Source: Capitella teleta
Lineage: Eukaryota; Annelida; Polychaeta; Capitellidae
Direction of reading: 5' to 3'
Assembly (NCBI GenBank): GCA_000328365.1
Contig: KB296270.1
Span: forward strand, 30,522 to 94,521
DNA: 64,000 nucleotides
A model generated the notes under the pieces. That model was not told the origin of the DNA, ran no database searches, and worked only from the letters and a program-made list of their open reading frames with translations. Positions 47,288-59,039 of the stretch are shown here, piece after piece (the stretch's first letter is position 1; the number at the start of each line of letters is the position of its first letter). The translations under genes and the position numbers were made by a program.

Positions 47288-50200
47288 TTACTGAGCAGGA
47301 GCATATGAAAAGGCATCACAACCTCTGACTTTGTAATCTTCGGGAATTTGCTTGTAAATATTATAGTAAAGATTGGGGGCGGAAAGCTCTGCGTCGGTCT
47401 TTGCCTTCGCGACAGCCTCGTCAACCTCTTTGCGAACTTCAACGTCGATTTTCTTGAGTTCCTCGGGAGTGGCAAGGTTGTTGGTGAGGAGTCTTTCACG
47501 GAATCCAGTGATAGGGTCCCGCTTTTGACGAACTTCCTGGATCTCATCTCTCGTGCGGTAGCTGTAGAGAAACATCTCAGAGTGGATTTTAATCTTGGAG
47601 ATTTGACTCTTTACCTAGTTCCAGGATCGCTCATACTGTGACCGTGGTAGCGGTAAGTGGCACACTCCATGAGCAAGGGACCCTTGCCTGCGCGGCAGTA
47701 TTCCGCTGCCCAACGTGTGGCTTCTCTAACGCCAAGAACGTCCATGCCATCAACCTGTGAAGATGCAAAGGATTTATATGCACAGAGCAGCAAACCTTCC
47801 CCAAACGCACCCATATGCCAGGGATGTAGTCACCACGAGTGTAGTACTCAGTGCTAGCAGATGCACGTTCGACTGGTGTTCCCATGCCGAAACCGTTGTT
47901 CTCACAGACGAAAATGCAAGGGATGTCCCATAGCTTAGCCATGTTATACGCCTCAAACATCTGGCCCTGATTGGCAGCTCCGTCTCCATACAGAGCAACA
48001 CACAGGTTGTCCGTCCCTTGGTATTTCATAGCAAAACCAATGCCAGCGCCCAATGGGACCTGTCGCAAAAATGTTTGATCATTTGAACTAAAAAACTTAG
48101 ATTAAAATACCTGGGCTCCCACAATACCATTGCCTCCGTAGAAGTTATCAGTGTACATATGCATGGATCCACCTTTACCTTTGGCACAACCACTTTGCCT
48201 CCCTGTGGAGCATCAAAAAAATAATTTCCTCAACCCATCAAAGCAATGAATAACCTACCAGTAAGTTCAGCCAGGACACCAAGCACAGACACGCCTCGCA
48301 TGTATGTCCAGCCATGGGCACGATACGCTGTGATGATGGCATCGGTTGGCCGGAGCCCAGCCTCCATGCCAACACAAATAGCCTCCTGAGAAAATTTAAA
48401 TTCTTTACAGATCTCCTCAATATATAATCAGAAACTGACCTGGCCAGAGTAGAGATGACAGAAGCCACGGATAATCTTTTCTTTGTAGAGATTTCCTGCC
48501 GCTGTCTCCATGCGACGAACGGTCTGCATCTGGCGGTAGAACTTGAGGCCATCATCACGAGTCACCTCGACGCTTTCAGGAGGACCATCATCCAGTTTGT
48601 ACACCTTGTATGGCTGAGAGAGGAAGAGGGAGGAGAGGCTCGGGAGAACGCACACACGCAGGGAAGACACTACTCACAGAAAGGACGTTCAGGGAGGCAG
48701 ACTCAGCCAAAGTGCTGTTCTGGCGAGACGCAAAGATACGTAGAGCATTCTGGGGAGAGAAAGTATAATGAATGAATAAGTGATTATTGACGGCACTAAT
48801 AATGAGTATAATACAGTCAGACCAGTCATTCATTAAATTGATATAATTATCTCATGCCTGACATTCCCATGGATTATGGTTTCATTTTAATCTTTCAGGT
48901 TTCAGGGCAAATTAAAGCACTCAAAAGAAAGGGTGACTGTGCGTGGCACTGGGCGAGCAAATGGACAAAATGAAGCCATTCGTGATCGCAAATACAGTTC
49001 GCCCTGGTACTCCGGGAAAACATTTGACCCCTCTACTTACATGGACTACCGTAGCAACTGAAAGGCCTGGATGACTACAATCCTCTAAGAGGATTGGAAA
49101 AAGTAAATGAGCGCAGCCAAAAACATAGCCACACACTGGTCGAGGCTTCGCTGCATAAAGAAATTCTTCAGACTGTCAAACACCACGGCGCATTCCAACC
49201 AATGGGTGCGGGAATCATTTCAACATTCAAGATGCATTACCAGAAGGTGCTGATCAAGATTATACCTTGAATGCGTTGAAGAAGGCAGACCTGAGAAGAT
49301 CGACCTACGGCAATCAATTCAAATGATTGCACATGAAAAGGAATGCGTGACACAGGCAACGAACACCAACTGCTATCGCCATACAGGAATACTTCCACCC
49401 GTCCGTGCCAATCTGACTACAACCAGGAGAGGACATGTCCTTGGCTATCTCCAGGCCCTGATTTGCCAACTTCTCGCCAATTAGGACGCAGCTATGACAG
49501 CAGCCGCCTCCATTGAATTGAACAATACAGAAAACACTGGCTCAAGGCTAAACGATGATAAAATGGTCACCGTGGTCAGTGAGCAGTCCCCAGCTGTCCC
49601 CTAAGATGAGGAGAAGTCTGAGCCATAGAAAAAAGTTTCAGTAGTGGAATCAAGGCAGTATTGTGTGTGCTGCAATGCTTTATTTGTTAACAATTTGACG
49701 AGTCAGATACTTGGAAAGGTCTTTTAAAACGCAACTAACCACTGCAAGCTCTTTGCTCTGACATTCTTTTATATGTGTCAAATATGCAATTCAAAGCTGA
49801 CTTTTAACTATACTGCACAAATTTTATGGAATACACTTACACAAGTTTTATGCAAAATTTAATGGCTTGATGTTTTTAAAAGTCAACTTTAGGCATATTT
49901 ATTTATTTACCTTTGCTTTTACAACATGAATCGTTCAAAAATCTAATCATCTTTATCACAATGTGTGTGCATGACCATTGAGTAGTGCTGGGCACTAGGA
50001 ATGTGTTTTATTAAGATATAAAATTTCGTACTTTATTTATTTACTCACCTGCGTGCAAGCACCCACATTACTCTAAGTGATTAAACGCTGGAATGCATAA
50101 TGGGAATCAAGAATGCTTTACATCAACTTCTAGGAATAGAAAAGAAGAAACTTTCACTAGAAAAGTGGTAAAGAAGCAAAAAGAAGAAGAAGAAAAAAAA

Positions 50201-53200
50201 AATGCTTGAATCTCCGATGCTTCATGCCACAAAACGTGGTGATGTTATGCTAGGCGTATTGTAATAAGATCAGTTCGGAGCACCGTTAGAATTAACCAGA
50301 ACTTTTTTTGCAATGGGGGTGTTTTACATACAGTGAAACCCCGCTAACTTGAAACAGATAACTCGAAGACCCTTCTCAGTCGTAGTGTTTTCAAAGTCCC
50401 GACGACTCCCCTATACTTTAGCATTACAGATTGCTCGGATTCCTCAAACACCGCTTCGTCAAAAAACCCTCTGTTTTTTATACGTATTTTTCCATCCCTT
50501 GAGTAAAATCGAATCGTATTCGTCAAAGTTTTTTGAGATCAAAGAACCCAGGAAAAAACCGTTTACTGTTTTGGACAATCGTTTACAAACAAGAGATCGA
50601 CTCATGTTTCACCGTTCGCATTGTTCAGAATTTAACGTCTCCGTCTTTTCATTGCGTAATCGACCGCATTGTGTCGATCAAAGCAGTCTCCAGACGATTA
50701 CAGAAAGCAGTATAGCCTCAGATGTTGAATAGGCGGGAAACATCAATATTAAACAAACTCTGCCCATCAGTATAAAACCCAATCATTCGTCACAACAAAT
50801 TAATCAGTCTGTCGACAAATCTCTGCGAGATATCTCTGCAATAATGGCGACTAAACAAAAGATCACGGTTCCTGGCAATCAGCAAAGCTGAAGCTGGAGG
50901 GAAGAAAAAGGCCATCACCGATATGTTTGGATTCCCACCAAGCACCCTGTCAACTTGGATAAAAAATTCTGAGAACATTCAAGTGCATTATTGAGAGAGT
51001 GGAGATGACAGGAAGCAAGCGAGGTTGTGTGAATACCCGGACGTGGAAGAAGCGTTGACACCGTGGTTCACGAAGGCAAGAACAAAGAATATCCCCCTCT
51101 CTGGGCCAATTTTGAATCACGCTATCATAAAGTCATCGCATAGATCATAATGTTACCAAAATGTTGAGAATTTGAAAACCGAAAACCCTCTTCTTCAAAG
51201 TGTTTTCACTGGTCCCTTCAAGTTCAAGTTAGCGGGGTTTCATTGTATTTTGAAAAAGTTTCGGGATGAGAGACCATCGTAGGCCCAGATGTGATTGTCG
51301 AGATTAACAGTCAAAATTTGGTAAACACAAATATCATTGTGGGCATAGGGTTTAGGGCTCCTGGGTCTTTGGTGGTTGAGAGCGGGACAACGCCTCTTAG
51401 TGGCTTTTTGAAGTTGTTGAAAAAAAGAGAGAGACAAGAATACTTTATTGGAAATTATAAAACGTAAAATCTTACCTGGGTCAGTGATAATCTCGGATTC
51501 CCCTTTTTTGCATATGTATTATGGGCACAATTTGTGTGCTTCAGGTTTATGTTGTGATTTGGTTGACAATATGGCATTTACATTATTAACTAGGGCTGGG
51601 CAAATATCCATGAATCATGTTGAAACACTATTCGCCCAGCTCTATTATTATCTCTTTCTATCTCATGGTGCTAAACATGTAATAAGTTCATTCTTTTGTC
51701 ACTTCTTTTTATGAAACCTTTTCTTTATTGCTACATTCCACTCATAATTTATAATTACCAAGACTTTCATTCTGCTATTTCAGTATTTGTATTAGGGCTG
51801 GGCGGATATTGCTTCAACACGGATACACGGATAACGGATATCCGTGTTACTAATATCCGACGGATACGGATACGGACACAGATATTTATGCCCAAACACA
51901 GGAGCATGCACCTGCAGCATAATGGCCCAGCGCCTGGCACACGCTGTGAGCGGGAAAACCACGCTCTGCCTGCAGCAGTTAAAGACAAGCAACCTTGACC
52001 TACTGCTGTCATCCTTCTTGTTTCTTGTACATTTCTTTTATCAAAATATTCAGAATAAGTTTCAAGAGGCATCGCACATGCAGACAGCTCGCTTGCCTGT
52101 CGATTTCACAGAGGTGGATTCCTTATCAGCGCAGGCTTTTTAAGTATTTTTCCCCAACTTCACGAGTCGCAGATTATAAGCCCAAGACGGAACGACAGTA
52201 ACGTGCACTTTATGCTACAGTGTACACTTTCAATAAACATGATTTGGAAATGTACAAACTTAGTAACTTCATGAGGCGCAAGTCAGTTCATAACTTCATG
52301 GCAATTATTGTTCTATAGAAAGTTTGAAATAATTCAAGTCGCTAGATCGCCAAGTAGCGGGCCTAGGCATATGTATTAGTCTGTATTAACTGTTCAATTT
52401 CAAACATGGTTCAAGGTCGAGAAAGTGATGAAATTCAGTGCTGTTTGTGGTTCACACGAAAACTGCAATTGACGAAAGTTGTGACGTGTTTAAAAATAGG
52501 CACTAAAGGAGATGGTCAACAACGCGTGGTTACGTCACTTTTGCTTGATGACTGAAGAGATTCTAGGGCATAGAATTGTGTTTATTTAAAACAAATCAGA
52601 ATTAGCGCATTGTTGACATCGTGTTATCTTGTAATTGACATCGCTCAGCTTCAGTGAGCAGCGTTTGTGTGCGGAATGGCTGTGCGCTACGCTCAATGTG
52701 CGCTCGAAACAAACACTTGAAATTTACACTATGCGTGTTTAACTATCCGGGTTGAAACACGGATCACGGATAGTACTGAAAACCCCCAATATCCGTGTTG
52801 TCACGGATATCGGACACGGATATCCGCCCAGCCCTAATTTGTATACATTCTTGTATAGGTTCTGGTTAATTTTGAAGGTGCTATCAATCCATTAATTAAT
52901 CAGACAGGCTCAAAAGGCGTGGCGGTCAGCCACGATTCATGGCTGGCAGCGGCTGAAACTGGCAGCGGCTAGCCACTATAATATGGACTATGGTGGCGGT
53001 TGTCTCCGTTGTGATTTAACATCTTAGCGGATGAGGTTGGTGGCTCCCAGCTCTTGACTGAATGAATGTGAACTAGGTTAAATGCACTGTAAATAAAGTC
53101 TGATCTCTTTAATGGGCAGAGAATCATCTAAGTTTACTGTACATGCATCGAGAAAGTGAGTGGCAGTCGAGTGTAGGTAATTCTGATGATTTACAATAAT

Positions 53201-53336
53201 GAATAAGCTCAAATATCGCCCAGGACAAAATGTCTTGTTTTACACATCAGTTCGATCAGAGAGAAAAGTAAATGTCCTTAATTACCTGCTTCAATGCACC
53301 AGCACTCCGTGCCACCAACGAAGTCTTTGACAACAT
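47288..53336 (-). CDS. PDHA1: Pyruvate dehydrogenase E1 component subunit alpha, mitochondrial
   Basis: Eight coding exons, 53336-53286, 48749-48678, 48613-48440, 48385-48259, 48202-48111, 48059-47811, 47754-47615 and 47561-47288, sum to 1,179 bases (392 residues; human PDHA1 has 390). The protein oxidatively decarboxylates pyruvate with thiamine diphosphate as part of the E1 heterotetramer in the mitochondrial matrix. The first 30 residues ([20 protein letters not shown]) form a typical transit peptide. The ThDP/Mg motif is GDGAANQGQ at 197-205 with ENN at 225-227. The phosphorylation loop [18 protein letters not shown] is intact: Ser295 and Ser302 correspond to human sites 1 and 2. The human site-3 serine (GTSVERA) is proline here (GTPVERA, Pro234). 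The 4.5-kb first intron is full of DNA-transposon remains. Confidence 0.97.
48905..49640 (+). mobile_element. Relic of a pogo/Tigger transposase (DDE region)
   Basis: Forward frames preserve pieces in the right order of a Tigger-type DDE transposase: ANGQ and MKPFVIA near 48,950, then [20 protein letters not shown] near 49,200 (family form QPMDQGVIxTFKxxYrrxLL), then [14 protein letters not shown] and [11 protein letters not shown] near 49,300-49,400. The conserved Asp of QPMD is Gly, and frames shift and stop several times, so it is dead. No terminal repeats were found at its ends. It lies in PDHA1 intron 1, antisense to the gene. Confidence 0.75.
50331..51245 (+). mobile_element. 915-bp Tigger/pogo-like element with terminal inverted repeats and TA target site
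   Basis: The ends are 23-bp inverted repeats, CAGTGAAACCCCGCTAACTT... on the left and its complement on the right (22 of 23 match), flanked by TA on both sides. The interior keeps a degraded N-terminal DNA-binding part: [20 protein letters not shown] near 50,910 and [20 protein letters not shown] near 51,045, the CENP-B/Tc5 helix-turn-helix pair. The catalytic part is missing, so this is a non-autonomous deletion derivative. It lies in PDHA1 intron 1. Confidence 0.9.
51591..51644. mobile_element. 54-bp miniature hAT-like remnant
   Basis: TAGGGCTGGGCAAATAT at the left and the complement of TAGAGCTGGGCGAATAG at the right form inverted ends like those of the large hAT element 150 bp away. Flanking 8-mers TTATTAAC and TTATTATC match at 7 of 8 positions. 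It is probably an extreme deletion derivative. Confidence 0.5.
51793..52836. mobile_element. 1,044-bp hAT transposon with perfect 8-bp target-site duplication
   Basis: The element starts TAGGGCTGGGCGGATAT and ends ATATCCGCCCAGCCCTA, perfect inverted ends of 16-17 bp. It is flanked by identical 8-mers ATTTGTAT (51,785-51,792 and 52,837-52,844), the hallmark of hAT insertion. Subterminal regions are rich in ACGGATA/TATCCGT repeats, likely transposase-binding sites. No transposase frame longer than about 100 codons is present, so it is non-autonomous. Confidence 0.93.
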
Positions 53337-53344
53337 ATCGACAG

Positions 53345-54150
53345 CCGAGCAAAGATTTCTCGTTTGTTGAGAAAATTGTCTGAACCTAAATGTCAAAGCG
53401 AAACGACCTTCACCCTGAAATGGATATCGTCCACAAGATTCGAAAAAGAAGAACGTTATGAATTCGCTGATGACCGAGCTATGCTTGGCAATAATTATAG
53501 GCATAGTATAATATTATAATCCGCGCTGGTATAAAGGTGTGCAAGTCTGCGGGATACATAACAAATCAGGAGCAAGTTTTACATAGTTGCGTTGGAATTT
53601 GCTCATCATAATTATGAGGAAAGTATGACTGTTAGCAGCGAAGGAAGAGATCATGCCATCATGGCCTGGGGTCGAAGCAAACGCCACGTGAATGACGCGT
53701 GCTTAGCACATGAAAAGATATCGAGGAATTGCACGACGCGACATGGATAGAAGCTGATAATTCTCAAAAATCTTTTTTCTTATAATATACACGATTACAC
53801 CGTAAACTAATTACAAATTCGTCTGTGATTACACTTGAATATAAACGGAAGCCTCTTGGAAGCTCAGAGATTGTCCACCATTAGGCCTATCATGATTCGA
53901 ACTGCCGAAGTCAATGGTAATTATAAAAGATTCAGGCCATTATTAGGGCCTAAAGAATAGCATGGCCCAATTCTCACACGAATAGAGCACAAAATAGTAC
54001 AATGTCACATTGCATACTATTGCTGCGTGATTATATAGAAATAGGAGTCTCGAAACGAGATTATTTGCATACAAGTGAATGCAATGTGAGTCTGCTCCCT
54101 CATACTAATTTTACCTGACCTCATCCCCCCTTATGTGCCAAATAGGTTTT
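53345..54150. other. PDHA1 upstream flank and spacer
   Basis: No TATA box or clear CpG cluster is identified just upstream of the PDHA1 ATG. The 5' leader and promoter must lie here or begin within a few hundred bases. Nothing else is recognised. Confidence 0.4.
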
Positions 54151-54151
54151 T

Positions 54152-54272
<121 letters not shown>

Positions 54273-54553
54273 GCCCACAAAAACAAAACCTCTTGATTCC
54301 CTGAACATTATGATGGCCTTTTTTTAACACCACTCCATTTGAACAACTCTGCTTCTCTAGAAGCTTCACAAAACAGCTGAAAACATTTTTAAAAATCAGT
54401 TTTAATTGCTAATTTTTCTTTTCTGTTCTTTCGGTTATCAGTCTATACTTTCTGTGTACTGTCATGCACATTTGAATATTTCACTGATATAAATGCGCAA
54501 TATTAATGTAGCAAATAAAATTAAGACTCAATGGTTTAAAAAAAAAGAAAAAA

Positions 54554-54790
54554 GGTCCCTGATAGAGCATGTTCGATGCAACAATCATGCAGTTATTCTG
54601 TTGGCCGAATTGATGCAATGAGTGAATATATTTTACCATCCGACGGAGCAATTGATTTTCAACAAATACGTCTCTAATAATGTCGGGATAGATCTGAGAA
54701 GGCCAGGGATGGTCATGAATCATAACGCACCAGGTTACACTTAAAAGCCACCTCTGGGGAACGTTATGAATAGCACGAGATAGACTCAAT
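54554..54790 (-). mobile_element. LINE fragment, inverted relative to its neighbour
   Basis: The minus-strand frame reads YIHSLHQFGQQNNCMIVASN then MLYQGPF. Its first 72 bases (54,554-54,625) are the inverse of 55,301-55,374, part of the LINE end at 55.3-55.8 kb. It is also next to a short A-rich run. Confidence 0.7.
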
Positions 54791-55299
54791 GTGGAACACC
54801 AAATGAGTCTATAATTAGTAGTTTATAATGAATATACAAATAGCCAGTTCGATATAGGAGCTAGCTGGATCATTTTGTATTACCATATTTTATTCCAGGG
54901 GTGCAGCTAGACTCAGATTAATGTCATAATAATTATTACAAGCTTAGGATATCGGAATGTGAACTATCATACTTTAATTTAGGGGTGGGGTTCAATTAAA
55001 CCACGCGACGAAGTTTAAAGAAAATTAATCGAAATCATATTTCACGTGACAAAGCGAGGATATCAAACAAATTATGAATGAAATGAAATGAAATGAATCA
55101 TATATTCACAATGAACAGAATAACGCAAGAGAAAGATAATCCATGACACGATAAAGAAGACAACATCGTGAACAGAACTAAAATAGAATGAAACAAAAAA
55201 GAACCGAGACTTGAAATCTTAATGCCCCACGATTAAAATAAATTTAATTTAATTTCGAATATTGTTCAAGATTAATCTTCTTACTTTTAAAGCCCTGCG

Positions 55300-55758
55300 T
55301 TCACTCATTGCATCAATTCGGCAAACAGAATAACTGCATGATTGTTGCATCAAACATATGCTCTATCAGGGACCATTTTATCCGTGACCAACACATTTAT
55401 CTGCTCTCTCATCGATATGTTTATATCCCTACTCACCCCCTTCGATCACGAAATTTCACATTGCTGTCGATCTGTACCTAAATTTCATCTTCAGTCATAT
55501 GGCTACCGAACATTCGCCTACCAAGCACCCATCCTTTGGAACAGCTTTCCTTCCAACCTGCAGAACCAGCAATCGCTCGATCGATGCTTTTAAAGCCCAC
55601 CTAAAACTCACTATTTTAACATTGCATTTTCTAGTATTTTTTGATATTCGTTTTTACCTCTGTTTATACAGCGCATTTGAAAGTCCTTTTGATATTGCTG
55701 AAAATGCGGTTTTTAAATGTAATAAATGAAATGAAATGAAGTGAAATGAAATATCTCA
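55300..55758 (+). mobile_element. LINE 3' end with (TGAAA)n tail, second copy
   Basis: Reads through the same C-terminal ORF2 motif as 11,658-11,912: GYRTFAYQAPILWNSFPSNL and a short 3' untranslated region, ending in AATGAAATGAAATGAAGTG. The 5' part (55,301-55,374) is shared in inverse orientation with 54,554-54,625. It is 5'-truncated and frameshifted. Confidence 0.85.
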
Positions 55759-55759
55759 C

Positions 55760-58700
55760 AGAAATATCTCACAGAGAGTTATGTATTTTTTTCATCTGGT
55801 CATTGACTCGATCCGGTGACGGTTCACCATACAATGTTCAAATTTAATTAGGACTTCAGTATAGGTTTACCTCGTGTAATAAGATATAGTGTACGCATCA
55901 TACTATAGTAATGCATATATTTGATTCACCAACCTTTATCCTCCTCATAATATGTAACGTTTCCTCAACACCTTCCCGACACGCCTCCTCACCCTTTGCC
56001 CTGTTAACCATCACTCATGACCTACATAGCTCCCCTCAAACGTCTTTCGACACTTATTCCAAATGTCTCTGTGTGGCTGTGGGATCGGAAATTCGAATCT
56101 CCGTTGAATTGAGCACTTCAACACTGTTCAAGCAGAGCACCTGCGGGAACGTTTGGCTTGATTGGATCAACGGATCGAGGCAAGAGAACAAACGAGGCCT
56201 CCCTGGATCGAGACATCGCATGCAGTTCATGGTGCAAGAGCTTTTCTTGGCTATTTCACAGCACTCAGCCAGACCTCGTTTAAAGCCACATCCACTGTAC
56301 TGAATCAGTAATCTGCCATTCAACGTGAAAGCTTCGGATTTTTGGAACAAACAAGATGGCTAAGTTTTCTGCCAACAACACATTTTGAAATGCCCACCGG
56401 AAGAAAGCATCCGATAATACATCCATTTTCGGCCTCAGTCGAAAGCCTTTGGTTGATCGTCTATTCGCATCAATGATGTCATTTAGAACTTTAGGCAGCA
56501 TGAAGGGATTCATTGAAATGTGCTGAAAGCTTTACCCTTTCAGTGGATCAAGGGAACCTTTCTCTATTTCATTGTTGAGAACCAATCCACGGACGAGTGA
56601 TTGGCAAGAACGTTGATCACCCACTCTGCTCGCCTCAGGTTTCTTGCCCCCCCGAACCTGACGCGATTGTCCGTTTTTTCCTCGTCCTGTGCGTGCTTTG
56701 TTTGAAGATGAAAGACTACTTTGGTGCTTTTCCCAAATGACAACTATGACTTGTATTATTTACAGAACCATTTGCAGGAATGTTCTCGTAGGCGGGAATA
56801 TGGGACGCTTAATTCATGGGGTGGGCAAGTATCTTTTGATCTGATTTGTGTATGAGTAATAAGTTTACTGTTCCCTTTGTCAAACTTCATGGGTTTTGTT
56901 ACCCTAGCCATGGTAATGCAAATTTCAAGACAACCAAAAAGTAAAAAAAAAAAGAAGAAAAAAAAAACCAAAAAACAAATAAATAAATTTATATTATTAT
57001 AAAATAGTAAATCTGGAAAGCAGAGAAGAGAAAGAAGAAATTATTTGTGACCAAAATTGAACTTCATCGGAGTCTAAACACTTTTGCATACAGCGTTGGA
57101 TCATGGCACTCAGTATCGAAAAATGAAGACGAAAAAAGTGCGGACAATTTGTCCCAGGCGCCAATGATAATTACTCCCTCAAGCAGCATCGCTTACCGAC
57201 ATCAAACGGCAATTTCCGTCTGAATTCCGTTTATACTAGAACCAGATTGAACACAAAGGAAGCAAACGAAAACATCCTCGCCCTCGCGTGAACTCTTAGC
57301 AATCGGAATAAGTCCAATCTCCCCCCTGGCATCCAATCAAAGGTCTCCGAAATGCATGTACTTGGGTTTGATCTTCGACCCATGCAAGAAATAGCTAGCT
57401 CATGGCGCTGCCTAATGTTGGTGGTCACACAATGACCCTGACGCGTGGTCGGCTATTTGTCAGATTTAAAATTGTCACGACTTTTAATCTCGGAGATAAA
57501 TCAGTCAGAATTCTTGCGGACATTTATGACACGCTGGTTCCTGTCTCCGAAACCCACATCACACAGAAGCCATCACAAAATTGAGATCAGGACACCATAC
57601 GCAGATTTTTGATGCTAGGCCTATATATATAGGCTTACCACAATTATAAAATTATGACCAAGGTCGGTACATATTCCCACGTAAACATTAGGCAAATGTC
57701 TAACGCTCGTTTTATGAGAAACTAAAAAAGCACATTCCTTACATTTTTCTTTAATCCTAAAAACGACGAAAGTTTTAAGAACTAACTCCATTTGCAGAGA
57801 AAGAACAAAAGCGAAATTAATAGCCAACCATTAATTCTGTGGTTTGATCACGGTCATTCAAAACATCATCTTTAAATAAAAGTACGATGTTGATTGGAGA
57901 AAAAAAAAAGAAGGTACAAAAAAATTAGGAGTAAAAGAAAACCATTGCAAGGTGACGCAATTGTTCGAGTATAAAACATCCCATTTGCCCAATTTATTTT
58001 TACGTGATTGGGGATTGGATAATGTCTCAAATTAGGAAATAAAATACGAAAGAAAAACTAAAGAGAAGATAACACCGACATTGATGTTGTTGCCTGATCA
58101 GGCGAATCGAACCGTAAACGAAGGTTTGAGCGGAGCACAATGCACTTCTGATTTGATCGCTCTAAAGCGGACTTCTTTGAAATTGAACATTCGTCGCAAT
58201 TACTACAATCATAGTTGGTAATTTGATATGGTTTGAATCCTACCCATGGTCATACAATAATGATATAATATCGACAACCATGAAATATATAACACCAAAC
58301 CGGTTAGATGTCGTGACCCAGACGACTGATGCATTTGCTGAGCATTATTGTCTCATGCAATTCTTCCGCCTTATCGATGTCATACGAGAAGTCCCATATT
58401 AGGATCTGGTTCTGATCAGTTGACCCTCACAGACACCTCTCCGCTTGCTTTGTGCTGATCTCAGTTTACGGCGCAACGAGATTCATGGTTGAATCTGCAA
58501 ACGATGACACTGATTCGGTGAATGAGAGCAGTCGAGCGTCATCTGTACTGATTAAATGCTGATGGACGGCACACTTGGTGGGAGCCCATTGCCCTCAGGG
58601 GAAGAGTATATGCACTCCCTTATACATCTATGCTTATGCATGGCCAATGGAAGCAATATAGATGGTCAATTTGTAACTTGATGACCATTACGGCTAATAT

Positions 58701-58970
58701 TTTATAAGATAATCCACGCATGCGTTGGTTGGCATTGATGGGTGAGCTACAGGTATTGTTCATCAGGTTTCTCAAGTGCACATTGATATAACTGGATCGA
58801 TGATGCATTATTTATGCGCGTTACAAGTCTATGCGTATGAAGTTAGCGTTATGATATCGTCATCCATGCGCTTAATGGCCACTTGGCGTCAGCTGCCTAT
58901 GTTACAAACTCATGAGATAATGATAATAATAATTTATTTCGTATAACACGTGTACAATAATGTGAAATAA
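55760..58970. other. Spacer without a recognised gene
   Basis: Contains frames of 60-130 codons on both strands around 55,911-56,513 whose composition looks more protein-like than the surroundings but which match no family I know. They may be remains of an old transposon. Simple A-rich runs lie near 56,940 and 57,900. Confidence 0.4.
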
Positions 58971-58984
58971 AGAACACAGAACAC

Positions 58985-59020
58985 AAAAAAAAAAAAAGAA
59001 AAAAAAAAAAAAAGAAAAAG
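58985..59020. repeat. A-rich low-complexity tract
   Basis: Poly-A interrupted by single G residues, followed by AATAATAATAATAATT. No associated element body is recognised. Confidence 0.9.
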
Positions 59021-59039
59021 AAATAATAATAATAATTAC

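Noticed and set aside
50349-50732. 127-codon frame inside the Tigger-like element
   Set aside because: It does not match the transposase. The recognisable transposase remnants are in other frames further right.
56054-56513. Minus-strand frames with a somewhat protein-like composition
   Set aside because: No family recognised and no splice or start support. Possibly an old transposon, but not claimable.
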